A stretch of DNA of 53,245 nucleotides from JAXGYX01 sp964487355 (GCA_964487355.1 CAZAPS010000009.1:1-53245); one strand, 5' to 3'; positions 16,873 to 24,446 are shown, numbered from the stretch's first letter. Notes: generated by a model from the sequence alone, not told the origin. Made by a program: numbers and translations.

Positions 16873-18066
16873 TCAGACCACCTCACCATCAAATGCGCTC
16901 AACCCAATCTGAAGAATGTCACTAAACCGCTTGACCGATTCATCATCTTGCGCTTCCCGCGCTATTTTCATATCGGCCAATAATTGACGAACAAATACAC
17001 CGCGGACGGAGTTCTCCGTTGCCAAATCAGACATGAGCAGGTCCGGACCCGTTTCATCTTCTAAACGGACTTCACGGACAACATCCGCCAACAAATCGCC
17101 GAGCGCGTCGAGATCGATTATCTGACCTCGCAGATTTCCTTTTAAGACAAGGCGGTAATGATGTTTTGAAAAAATCGGACCATCCAGCTTTTCCAAGTTT
17201 CTTTGAATAAAAGACGACAGTTGTTCCGGCCGCCAGACAGGCAATCGCTCCGGCAAGGAAATATCCAAATCGCGCTCCAGAAACATGCTGTCTGACAGGG
17301 GGATGTAATCCGCTCTGAATCGGGCTCCCGAAAAGCTCAGCAGCCAGCCCCCACGCGGTCCGAGATCTGAAAATCCTTGACCCATTGGACAGCCGGCATA
17401 CGTATATGCGGTATCTCCACTCCAAAGAACAGTTTCGGATGGCTGGTGAATATGTCCCAGCGCCAAATAATCCAACGCCGAGGAGGCTATGGCGCGTCGA
17501 GTCAACGGATTATATCGCGAGACCCCACCGCAAACGTCGGCATGGGCCAGTCCGATCTCCAAAAAATCATCGTTAGAGCTGTTCCTACGCGAGATTCCCG
17601 GACAAGACAATCTCCCGGTGTCCTGAAATCGCTTGGAAAACCCGGTGCACCAGACCCGAACATTCAGATCCGGCAATTCAACTACATCGGTGTCCCCAAC
17701 AATGATCACATGTTCTCCCCAGTCTTGCGTGCAATACAAAGAATGGGGCTCAAGTGGATCGTGATTCCCCGTGACCATTAGGACCGGAATATGAGAGAGT
17801 TCGGCCAACGCGTCGATGGCCAGCTCCGCCGTCTTCGCGGTCGCATGTTGGCTCTCCAAAAAATCACCCGCGATCAGCAAAAGATCAACTTTTTCACGCA
17901 AACAAAGCTCAACTGTATTGGTCAAAGCAGAAAATAAATCGAGTGGAAATTTCTCAACGCTTTTTGGGATCGTTCGTAGATGAAAATCAGCGCAGTGGAA
18001 GATCCGCAACCGACGGTTTCGAATTCGAGGTGAATTAAAGTCAGCGTATGGCAGGGGCAAAGTCAT
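16873..18066 (-). CDS. SbcD/YhaO-like metallophosphoesterase, DNA exonuclease-type
   Basis: 397 aa. Calcineurin-type phosphoesterase motifs in order: HCADFHL (24-30), AGDFLES (Asp 68), GNHD (100-103), GLAHADV, and ALGHIHQP, the metal ligands of Mre11/SbcD nucleases. The C-terminal 150 residues are the capping region. Expected to work with the ATPase encoded immediately downstream as a Mn-dependent nuclease complex; substrate is inferred, not shown. It overlaps the upstream membrane-protein gene by four bases (ATGA), indicating translational coupling. Confidence 0.85.
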   Translation of the reverse strand: MTLPLPYADFNSPRIRNRRLRIFHCADFHLRTIPKSVEKFPLDLFSALTNTVELCLREKVDLLLIAGDFLESQHATAKTAELAIDALAELSHIPVLMVTGNHDPLEPHSLYCTQDWGEHVIIVGDTDVVELPDLNVRVWCTGFSKRFQDTGRLSCPGISRRNSSNDDFLEIGLAHADVCGGVSRYNPLTRRAIASSALDYLALGHIHQPSETVLWSGDTAYTYAGCPMGQGFSDLGPRGGWLLSFSGARFRADYIPLSDSMFLERDLDISLPERLPVWRPEQLSSFIQRNLEKLDGPIFSKHHYRLVLKGNLRGQIIDLDALGDLLADVVREVRLEDETGPDLLMSDLATENSVRGVFVRQLLADMKIAREAQDDESVKRFSDILQIGLSAFDGEVV

Positions 18067-19214
18067 TTGAGTCCACCACTTTTGATCCGTCGCGAATCAT
18101 CAAAAACGAGGCTTAGATTTGTCTCGCCCGCCGGCATTGGTTCACCGACCCGTTGATATGTCAGCGGTGCCCGCCGATAAGCCGCCGGCATCACCCGCCC
18201 CAGATTGTAAAATAACACACTGCTGACCGCGATCTGCGCGCCACGAAAGATAAAGCCGATTGTGTCTTTACGCGACGTGTACACAAATACCAACCACATT
18301 TCCTTTAACGTCGCCAGCAGCCTGTCAAATCCGGTTAGCCGATTGATGTCCACCATGGCGATCGCGGCCGGCATTCCACTCAGCCAGATACCCAGCAACA
18401 TGCCGATCACCGCCCCCGCGCTGGTCACCGAGGCGCGTCTCTCGCCCCACTTTCCGGCGAATCTCTCATATAGACGATGGGCTAAAAAGGCACCTATGAA
18501 AGGCACGACAAACAACAATCCTTCATGGATCAAAATTAACAGCGAAGCCAACAGCCCACCCACCAAAGCTCCCCAAAAACCTTTGGAATAGCTGCGGTTT
18601 TTTTCCGTGTACGGCAAAACCGTGTTGTGTCCACCAAAGCTCTTTCTAGCGTTTCGGCGGGTGGATGAAATCAGCCGCCGTTCGTAACGCTCGTGACAAC
18701 GGCGATGGACCAGACGACAGCCCGTGCTGACACCACCCTGTATCAATACCTGCTGATCAGTCTCGCTGTCAAATTTTTCCGGAACAGACTCCTGATTATC
18801 GGCCGGATCAGTTTTGGAACTCACATCGGAACTCGGGGTCCACGCCAGCGGTTGGCCGCAAAACACACAGTGATGTCCATCGATGTGATCTCCTTTTTTC
18901 ACAATTTCCGCCACATCCCGAACAAACGCGGTCGCTTCCTCCTCGCTCCGGATCACAGTTGAAACCGTCAACAAATAATCTTCCAGCAAGATGCGATTCA
19001 CCTTGTAATCATTTAAGAATGAGCGACTAATTGAAATCAATCGCTTTCGTTCGTTCTCATCAATAGTTGGAGTCGCCATGCCCCATACGACCGACACAGT
19101 GATCCGGTCGGCAAAACCACCTTCCGCCAACGTGACAAATTCATCACTCACCCAGCCACACCAAAAACGGTCTATTTGCTGCAACGACAGTGTATTACCC
19201 AATGACTCAATCAT
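18063..19214 (-). CDS. Membrane protein with N-terminal zinc-finger-like domain, partner of the SbcCD-like pair
   Basis: 383 aa, not recognised. The N-terminal 110 residues are cytosolic-looking. A zinc site is likely from CVFCGQPL (C116, C119) together with CRLVHRRCH (about 168-176). Four hydrophobic stretches follow: ALVGGLLASLLILIHEGLLF, VVPFIGAFLAH, SAGAVIGMLLGIWLSGMPAA and RGAQIAVSSVLFYNLG. GGAGG stands 6 bases before the ATG at 19214, preferred over the ATG six codons upstream. First gene of the three-gene unit and overlapping the nuclease gene by 4 bases, so a shared role at the membrane is inferred. Confidence 0.7.
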   Translation of the reverse strand: MIESLGNTLSLQQIDRFWCGWVSDEFVTLAEGGFADRITVSVVWGMATPTIDENERKRLISISRSFLNDYKVNRILLEDYLLTVSTVIRSEEEATAFVRDVAEIVKKGDHIDGHHCVFCGQPLAWTPSSDVSSKTDPADNQESVPEKFDSETDQQVLIQGGVSTGCRLVHRRCHERYERRLISSTRRNARKSFGGHNTVLPYTEKNRSYSKGFWGALVGGLLASLLILIHEGLLFVVPFIGAFLAHRLYERFAGKWGERRASVTSAGAVIGMLLGIWLSGMPAAIAMVDINRLTGFDRLLATLKEMWLVFVYTSRKDTIGFIFRGAQIAVSSVLFYNLGRVMPAAYRRAPLTYQRVGEPMPAGETNLSLVFDDSRRIKSGGLK

Positions 19215-19264
19215 TTGTAGCCTCCGCTCCAACCATCCACAAAATCAATTGATCAATGATACTC

Positions 19265-19293
19265 ATTTTAGCATGACTCGCCACAACTGTCGG
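19265..19293 (-). promoter_or_regulatory. Candidate promoter of the membrane protein-SbcCD-like operon
   Basis: On the minus strand CCGACA (19293-19288) and TAAAAT (19270-19265) are separated by 17 bases, with an extended -10 TG. The TAAAAT box is about 50 bases before the ATG at 19214. Confidence 0.5.
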
Positions 19294-19372
19294 TTGAAAC
19301 CTCTATGATCATTCGCTCCATCGATGATTTTTTCGGCATGAATCGATTGATACAATTTAATAATACTGAATT

Positions 19373-19381
19373 TGATATAAT
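19373..19381 (+). promoter_or_regulatory. Extended -10 promoter of the repeat-tail membrane protein gene
   Basis: TGATATAAT, an extended -10 box, about 75 bases before the ATG at 19455. The -35 is weak (CAATTT at 17 bases). Confidence 0.45.
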
Positions 19382-19454
19382 TAGCTTACTTCTAAGTGGA
19401 CCTAATCAATAAGAACTGCTGTATAAGCTTCGTCTCGCGAAAGGGGGATAAATT

Positions 19455-20321
19455 ATGAATCAGGCAAAAGGGAAAGCACTTTTGATCATAGGTGGCATCG
19501 GCGTGCTACTCGCGGGCATTTTACAAGCTCTGGTCGGCGTGCTGTTGCTGGCAATGCCGTTTGAGTTTTTCGGTGAGTATATGCAAGAATTGGGGGATTT
19601 CGGTGAATTGAGCTATTTCCTGGGTTCGGCGTTTACTGTTGTGGCCGTCATTTTGTTTCTCATCGCGCTTTACAATATCATTTTCGCGATCGTCGGCTTT
19701 CGATTGAGCGGAAAAACCGGAACTTCCGCAGCGATGACCATCGGCATTATTCTAACGATATTCGCCCTCCTGTCATTCTTTTTGGCGCTCAACTGGTTTT
19801 CCGGCGTCTACATAATATTTACCGCCCTTTATCTGATTGGCGGAATATTAAACAGAAAAGGCGCCAACGCGCCAATTCCCGCGAATGGCTATTATCAAGG
19901 CTACAATCCACAGATGCCCGGTCAACAACCTTATGGCCAACCGGGTTATGGACAACAGCCCGAGTATGGGCAGCAACCGGGGCAACAGCCTTATGCCCAA
20001 CCGGGTTACGGCCAACAACCCGATTACGGACAGCAGCCGGGGCAACAGCCTTATGCCCAACCGGGCTATGGGCAACAACCCGATTACGGACAGCAGCCGG
20101 GGCAACAGCCTTATGCCCAACCGGGCTATGGACAACAGACTGACTACGCGCAGCAACCGGATCAACAGCCTTATGCCCAACCGGGTTACGGACAACAGAC
20201 CGAGTATCTGCAACAACCGGATCAACAGCCTTATGCCCAACCGGGCTACGAACAACAACCCGAACACGAACAACAGGCACAGCCTGAACAGTGGGAAAGT
20301 GAAAACAAATCACAAGAGTAA
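19455..20321 (+). CDS. Four-helix membrane protein with Gln/Pro/Tyr/Gly tandem-repeat tail
   Basis: 288 aa. The first 140 residues hold four hydrophobic helices (ALLIIGGIGVLLAGILQALV, FTVVAVILFLIALYNIIFAI, AMTIGIILTIFALLSFFLAL and YIIFTALYLIGGIL). The remaining 150 residues are a low-complexity tail built from 20-residue units centred on QQPYAQPGYG and ending in an acidic, Gln-rich segment. Such Pro-Tyr-Gly tails are seen on envelope proteins and are expected to be disordered. Function unknown. Convergent with the zinc-ribbon SH3 protein; the two share a terminator. Confidence 0.75.
   Translation: MNQAKGKALLIIGGIGVLLAGILQALVGVLLLAMPFEFFGEYMQELGDFGELSYFLGSAFTVVAVILFLIALYNIIFAIVGFRLSGKTGTSAAMTIGIILTIFALLSFFLALNWFSGVYIIFTALYLIGGILNRKGANAPIPANGYYQGYNPQMPGQQPYGQPGYGQQPEYGQQPGQQPYAQPGYGQQPDYGQQPGQQPYAQPGYGQQPDYGQQPGQQPYAQPGYGQQTDYAQQPDQQPYAQPGYGQQTEYLQQPDQQPYAQPGYEQQPEHEQQAQPEQWESENKSQE
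19920..20280 (+). repeat. Six tandem copies of a 60-bp coding repeat
   Basis: The DNA period is exactly 60 bases (about 19921, 19981, 20041, 20101, 20161, 20221), in frame, so each unit encodes 20 residues. The middle three copies are nearly identical at DNA level, pointing to recent duplication; outer copies have diverged. Confidence 0.9.
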
Positions 20322-20360
20322 GCGAACCAATCCACAGCTTCCGATCAGGTAGACCAATCT

Positions 20361-20397
20361 AAAAAAGGCATCGGCTCAAGCCGATGCCTTATATTCT
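20361..20397. terminator. Bidirectional Rho-independent terminator between convergent genes
   Basis: An 11-bp perfect stem (20365-20375 with 20380-20390) and TCAA loop. It is followed by TTATATTCT on the plus strand and by six T on the minus strand, so it can serve both flanking genes. Confidence 0.9.
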
Positions 20398-20399
20398 AT

Positions 20400-21389
20400 T
20401 TATCTGATTTCCTGACCGCCACCACTGTCTTTAATCACATAGGCGGTTTGCCCGTTGTAGTCTACCTGGTACCAAGTGCTGCCGAAGCCTTGCGCTGTCT
20501 CTCCTTGTACTTCACCAACGATCCTCAGTGTTGAACCCGCGTGCGCGACGCCCAACCGATCGTATGAGGTCCCCGGACCGCTTCGGACCACAAACCCTTG
20601 ACTGTTTCGCACGACAAGTGTGGTCCCCGCCGGCGCCACCGTCGTTGTCACCGGAGGCTCGGTCGGTGCTTCGGTTGTCGTCTCAGTTGTCGTGGTGGGG
20701 GGCTCGGTTGTCAGTTCGGTTGTCGGCATGGTCGTTTCCGACGTGGTCATCAGCGTCTGTGTGGTGGTCACCGTCGTTTCCATCATGACGGACTCGGTCG
20801 GTGTGCTGATCTCCATCCGGCTCTTGCTGTCTTTGACAAATCCGGAAATAATACTGACGATACCAATGACGACGATCAACGCCACAATGGCGAGCACGAC
20901 GATCAAAATGGTTTTCGCTATCCCGGGGCTTGAGTGTCTCGCATAAGGATCATCGTAATCATCATACTCGTAATCATCGTAATCCTCATATCCGCGGTCA
21001 TAATGGTCAAACGGATTTTGTCCACCATACTGATCTCCGGAGAAACTGTCATATGGATCATGGCTTGCCTGCTGAGACAAGGAAGGACCCGCGGGATAAT
21101 CATCATACCCGTTCGCGTCCAGGCGCGGTGAAATTTCCGAATCGGAAGCGTATGCGTCAAACTCATCCCCCAACGGCGAGTAGACCCGAGTGGCTGAGCG
21201 AGATCCGGAATCGTCGCTTACCGCTGAATTTCGCGCGCCACACTCATTACAATAACTCCCATTCGCCGCCATTCTATTCCCGCAATTGGAGCAATAAAAC
21301 GCAGTCGGCGCGGTCGGCAATGGTTTTCCACAATTGGAGCAAAATTTTCCATCATCAATGTTATTATATTTGCAGTTTGGGCAAATCAA
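20400..21389 (-). CDS. Membrane-anchored protein: double zinc ribbon, Thr-rich stalk, bacterial SH3 domain
   Basis: 329 aa. Two zinc ribbons at the N-terminus (C3, C6, C17, C20 and C33, C36, C47, C50), a disordered Asp/Tyr-rich linker, one transmembrane helix (about 157-182, ILIVVLAIVALIVVIGIVSI), a mucin-like Thr/Glu/Pro stalk (about 195-255), and an SH3b domain at the C-terminus (RSGPGTSYDRLG, then TWYQVDYNGQTAYV). The zinc ribbons should be inside and the SH3 outside, where it may bind peptidoglycan. Start is TTG at 21389 with GGAGGAG 7 bases upstream, so the first Cys is the third residue. Confidence 0.8.
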   Translation of the reverse strand: MICPNCKYNNIDDGKFCSNCGKPLPTAPTAFYCSNCGNRMAANGSYCNECGARNSAVSDDSGSRSATRVYSPLGDEFDAYASDSEISPRLDANGYDDYPAGPSLSQQASHDPYDSFSGDQYGGQNPFDHYDRGYEDYDDYEYDDYDDPYARHSSPGIAKTILIVVLAIVALIVVIGIVSIISGFVKDSKSRMEISTPTESVMMETTVTTTQTLMTTSETTMPTTELTTEPPTTTTETTTEAPTEPPVTTTVAPAGTTLVVRNSQGFVVRSGPGTSYDRLGVAHAGSTLRIVGEVQGETAQGFGSTWYQVDYNGQTAYVIKDSGGGQEIR

Positions 21390-21534
21390 AGTGAATCTCC
21401 TCCGTTTCCGCCAATAATCACTGTTTGGCAGTTTTGGAACATCATATGAACCATTCTAAATTTTTCACTATTTTACCATAATACAATCAAACACAAGCCA
21501 ACTCCCACGAAAACACCCCTATCACATGCCATTT

Positions 21535-21560
21535 CTGATCAAACCAACCAATTTGATCAG
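21535..21560. promoter_or_regulatory. Perfect inverted repeat, candidate operator
   Basis: CTGATCAAA (21535-21543) and TTTGATCAG (21552-21560) flank an 8-base centre, between the divergent zinc-ribbon and kinase-like genes and 27 bases upstream of the kinase promoter. No T-run follows on either strand, so a protein-binding site is more likely than a terminator. Confidence 0.4.
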
Positions 21561-21586
21561 TGATTTCAACAAGATCAGCATACAAT

Positions 21587-21595
21587 TGATATAAT
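21587..21595 (+). promoter_or_regulatory. Extended -10 promoter of the kinase-like/phosphoribosyltransferase operon
   Basis: TTGATATAAT, an extended -10, lies 56 bases before the ATG at 21652. The same extended box occurs before the gene at 19455. No strong -35. Confidence 0.5.
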
Positions 21596-21651
21596 CACAA
21601 TAATCCGATCGTCCTTCTCTAAACGTTCTAATCATTTATTTGGAGGTGGCA

Positions 21652-22695
21652 ATGCCCGTAATAACAGTGTCCCGTCTAAGCGGCAGCTATGGCGAGGCGA
21701 TCGCTGAAACAGTCGCGCAGAGGCTTGGCTATCGTCTGGTGACGCGCGAGATATTGTTGGAAGAAATTTTCCGACCTCACGTCACTAACCACGACATGCG
21801 TATGCTCGCGGAAAGCCCACGTTATTTTTTCGAAGAATTCACGCCCAATCGAACCTATAAAGATCATATGCAAGACGAATTAATCCGACTCACACAGACC
21901 ACGTCGATGGTTTTGATCGGTATCGGCGGTTGCCACTTTCTGAGTGATCAGCCCGGGTGCATTCACATACGCGTCCAGGGATCACCTGCAACACGAGCGG
22001 CTCGCCTGGCCAAACGTCATCGCATGGAAATGGACGGCGCTGAATCATACATAGCGCACTGGGATCGCAAATATCAGCGTTTTATATCCACGCTCTTTAA
22101 GGAAGACTCAAATAACTCTTATTTGTATCACACCGTGTTCAACACCGATCACGTCGCGCCGGACGCCTGCATCGACGCGATTGTCGCGATTGTCGCGGAT
22201 TACGAAGCCAGAGAGCAATTATTAAAGATCGCCCCGAACAGTCAGGAAACATTCATCATGGATGATCTTCCGGATCTGAAGCATAGCTCTGAGATCGAAT
22301 TCGCGCGGATGCTGGATCGATATCGAGTCGACTGGCGATATGAGCCGAAGTCGTTTCCGGTGGAGTGGGACGAAGCGGGAAATGTGATTACCGCCTTCCG
22401 CCCAGATTTTTATTTACCAAAATTCGACCTATATCTCGAATTAACCACCATGGACCAAAAGTATGTCGCGCGCAAAAACCGCAAAGCTCGTCTTGCGAAA
22501 GAACAGTACGGCATTGATGTCAAAATTGTCTATCGCCGTGACTATAAAGCGGTCATCGAACATAGCGAACTGGATGTGACGGAACAACAAACGTTGGCGC
22601 CCCAGCCTCGCGAACACATTCCGACCAGCATTGTTGAAGCAGAAAAACTGAAGGCGATCACCACGCCCATCAGCGAAACCGGAGAGTCAAAATAA
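21652..22695 (+). CDS. Cytidylate kinase-like domain fused to a PD-(D/E)xK nuclease-like domain
   Basis: 347 aa, two domains. Residues 1-200 resemble the cytidylate kinase-like family (ITVSRLSGSYGEAIAE, then LGYRLVTREILLEE; central SMVLIGIGGCHFL; VQGSPATRAARLAKRH), but the nucleotide loop lacks the Gly-Lys-Ser of a working P-loop. Residues about 205-305 resemble a DUF559/VSR-like nuclease core (EIEFARMLDR, then RPDFYLPKFDLYLELTT), where the usual E-x-K is E-L-T, so cleavage activity is doubtful. The ATG at 21652 has GGAGG 5 bases before it; a TTG at 21640 is less likely. The stop overlaps the next gene's ATG by one base. Confidence 0.7.
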   Translation: MPVITVSRLSGSYGEAIAETVAQRLGYRLVTREILLEEIFRPHVTNHDMRMLAESPRYFFEEFTPNRTYKDHMQDELIRLTQTTSMVLIGIGGCHFLSDQPGCIHIRVQGSPATRAARLAKRHRMEMDGAESYIAHWDRKYQRFISTLFKEDSNNSYLYHTVFNTDHVAPDACIDAIVAIVADYEAREQLLKIAPNSQETFIMDDLPDLKHSSEIEFARMLDRYRVDWRYEPKSFPVEWDEAGNVITAFRPDFYLPKFDLYLELTTMDQKYVARKNRKARLAKEQYGIDVKIVYRRDYKAVIEHSELDVTEQQTLAPQPREHIPTSIVEAEKLKAITTPISETGESK

Positions 22696-23264
22696 TGGAA
22701 CATCATTCGACAGATGAACGATTGGATCGACATGGATATACCGTTTTATTTTCAGAGACGCAAATCGATCGCCGTGTCCGAGAGTTGGGAAAACAAATAA
22801 CCGCGGATTATAAAGATCGGGACAACGGCTTGGTAATCGTCGCGATGCTCAAAGGGTCGCTATATTTCGTGGCTGATTTAACAAGAGCAATCGAACTGGA
22901 TGTGTCTTATGATTTTATGGCGATCGGATCAGCGATCATCAATGGCAAAGACACCGGAATGTTGAAAATAACCCGCGGTGTCGGGCTGGACCTGAAAGGT
23001 AAAGATGTCCTGGTCGTGGAGGAAGTTGTGCGAACCGGACTGACCGCCAATTTCATGATCGAGTATATCGAAACAATGAAGCCCGCTTCTATTCAATTAT
23101 GCGCGCTGTTATATAATCCGGATCAGCTTTTAATTCCTGTACCCATCGTTTATGGCGCGTTTGAAATCGATTATCGGCGTGTCATCGGATATGGTTTGGA
23201 CATTAAAGAGCGCCATCGATCACTTAGAGATATTGTCTTACTGCCTGAGGACTGGAATGATTGA
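22695..23264 (+). CDS. HPRT-like phosphoribosyltransferase with altered PRPP loop
   Basis: 189 aa with the hypoxanthine phosphoribosyltransferase layout: VAMLKGSLYFVADL near residue 52, the PRPP-loop region VLVVEEVVRTGLT near 105, and VIGYGLDIKERHRSL near 165. In active HPRT the loop is V-E-D-x-x-D-T-G-x-T; here the second acid is Glu and the catalytic Asp before Thr-Gly is Arg. Normal purine salvage activity is therefore doubtful; a regulatory or altered role is inferred. Its ATG overlaps the stop of the kinase-like gene (TAATG), so the two are translated together and probably interact. Confidence 0.75.
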   Translation: MEHHSTDERLDRHGYTVLFSETQIDRRVRELGKQITADYKDRDNGLVIVAMLKGSLYFVADLTRAIELDVSYDFMAIGSAIINGKDTGMLKITRGVGLDLKGKDVLVVEEVVRTGLTANFMIEYIETMKPASIQLCALLYNPDQLLIPVPIVYGAFEIDYRRVIGYGLDIKERHRSLRDIVLLPEDWND

Positions 23265-23374
23265 GAACCAAACCTCGCGGCGCTTCACAAATTGTCATAA
23301 AACAACGCTCGCAAGCCGAACAGACATGTTGGCTTTGAGTTCGGCACACCCGTTTTAAATTTGGCGCACTATTT

Positions 23375-23402
23375 TAAAATAAAAAGGGCTCCAGCGAACC
23401 CT
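23375..23402 (-). terminator. Rho-independent terminator of the large non-coding RNA
   Basis: On the minus strand AGGGTTC (23402-23396) pairs with GAGCCCT (23391-23385) over a GCTG loop, followed by a T-rich run (TTTTTATTTT). There is no gene immediately upstream on this strand, only the RNA candidate. Confidence 0.85.
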
Positions 23403-23639
23403 CATTGCTACTTCCATTTTAGTTTACCTGACGTGAATCTTTTATATTTCACTCATAAACCTGACTTTTACATTTAGATATCGTTTTTGATTTCTTGAAT
23501 TGACCTGTCGCTCTCAACCTTTTACCTTTCCATGGTAACTGTTTTATTAATTTTAGCTTCCATCCATTCAAAAATCTGATTTCGCTTTCATCGGTTCATC
23601 ATTGTTTCTGAACGCAGTGTCATTTTTTCTTTTTCTAAG

Positions 23640-23830
23640 ATTCGATTCCAATCGTTTGATCTTCCTCAATAATCTTGTGAAACTCAGATCAGCTTTTGTC
23701 GGACTGTTTGGTTTTCTTCAATTGTTCTCTAACAATCTCCAACTAAATCTGTCTTTCTTTAGCCTCTTCATTTCATCGATTTGATTCCAATCGTTTTGAT
23801 TTTCCTCAATTCTTTGAAATTCAGATTGAA
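23640..23830 (-). repeat. Duplicated hairpin-containing segment inside the RNA
   Basis: Two copies of a segment of about 30 bases (about 23643-23672 and 23782-23813 in plus coordinates) share TTGAGGAA, ATCAAA and CGATTGGAATC in the same order on the minus strand, about 140 bases apart. In both, CGATT can pair with AATCG or AATC. Confidence 0.65.
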
Positions 23831-24311
23831 TGACCTTTATTCTTCGTTTCCGTTTGATTAAACCTTGCGTTAAAGATTTGATCAGTAGATTCTAATATGT
23901 ATTCGAATTTCTTGCTTCATGTTGTGATTCCACATCTCTCGATGTTTCTTTTAACTTTCAACTTGCATTCGCAATTATTCGCCGAATCCTTTATGCATGT
24001 ACTTGATTTTCATCTGTACCTGCAATTGATGAATTCTTTTTGCATTTTCCAGTGTTCAGCAACACTTTCAATACTTTTCATAATACATATTGCTATATAT
24101 ATTAACTGAGCGGTCAAATTCAATTATCAAATCCGATTTTTTCTTGTCAGAATTTAATCGTTCGATATACAACTCATTTAGAACTTATTGTTCGTTCACT
24201 CGTTGTCAATTCACTCCCACTAGTACTTTTTAACGTTGTGTTAATTTAAATAATAGTGGCGGTTCACCTCTGTGGATTCACATCCTTCGGTATTCCCTGG
24301 AGCTTGTACTA

Positions 24312-24340
24312 AGTATATGACCTTTATACAAAATAGTCAA
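24312..24340 (-). promoter_or_regulatory. Strong sigma-A promoter of the non-coding RNA
   Basis: TTGACT (24340-24335), exactly 17 bases, TATACT (24317-24312) on the minus strand, one mismatch from consensus in each box. Transcription would start near 24305-24304. It is the best promoter seen in the window and points into an interval with no gene. Confidence 0.85.
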
Positions 24341-24446
24341 TTTAATTGAAGTGTGTTTAATGATCTTTGTTCATTTAAACATAAAATACTCAATTTCTTT
24401 GACATTTTAAACAAAAACCATTATTTCTCCCGGATGTGGGTGAAAT

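Larger units (their letters stand above)
23375..24305 (-). ncRNA. Large structured non-coding RNA candidate, about 930 nt, class not identified
   Basis: The interval is AT-rich and has no plausible gene in any frame (only fragments under 71 codons). It has its own promoter (24312-24340) and terminator (23375-23402) on the minus strand. The predicted 5' end GCTCCAG (24303-24297) is exactly complementary to CTGGAGC (23394-23388) near the 3' end, which would close the whole molecule. Many local helices are visible: GGAT/ATCC with a GUGA loop, CCACTA/TAGTGG enclosing TTAAC/GTTAA, AGTGTT/AACACT, ACATC/GATGT with a GAGA loop, CGATT/AATCG, TTACC/GGTAA and GTGAA/TTCAC. Size and style recall ornate large RNAs (OLE, ROOL, GOLLD), but I cannot assign it. 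Alternative: a fully decayed gene. Confidence 0.7.

Noticed and set aside
23580..23830. Minus-strand fragments resembling coiled-coil protein (for example KADLSFTRLLRKIKRLES)
   Set aside because: Broken by stops in every frame and without starts; A/G-rich RNA gives Lys/Glu/Arg-rich translations by chance. A decayed gene cannot be fully excluded.
23602..24109. Two plus-strand hydrophobic open frames of 60 and 70 codons in the T-rich interval
   Set aside because: They are Phe/Leu-rich by-products of a pyrimidine-rich strand, have no ribosome binding site, and lie opposite the promoter-driven RNA.
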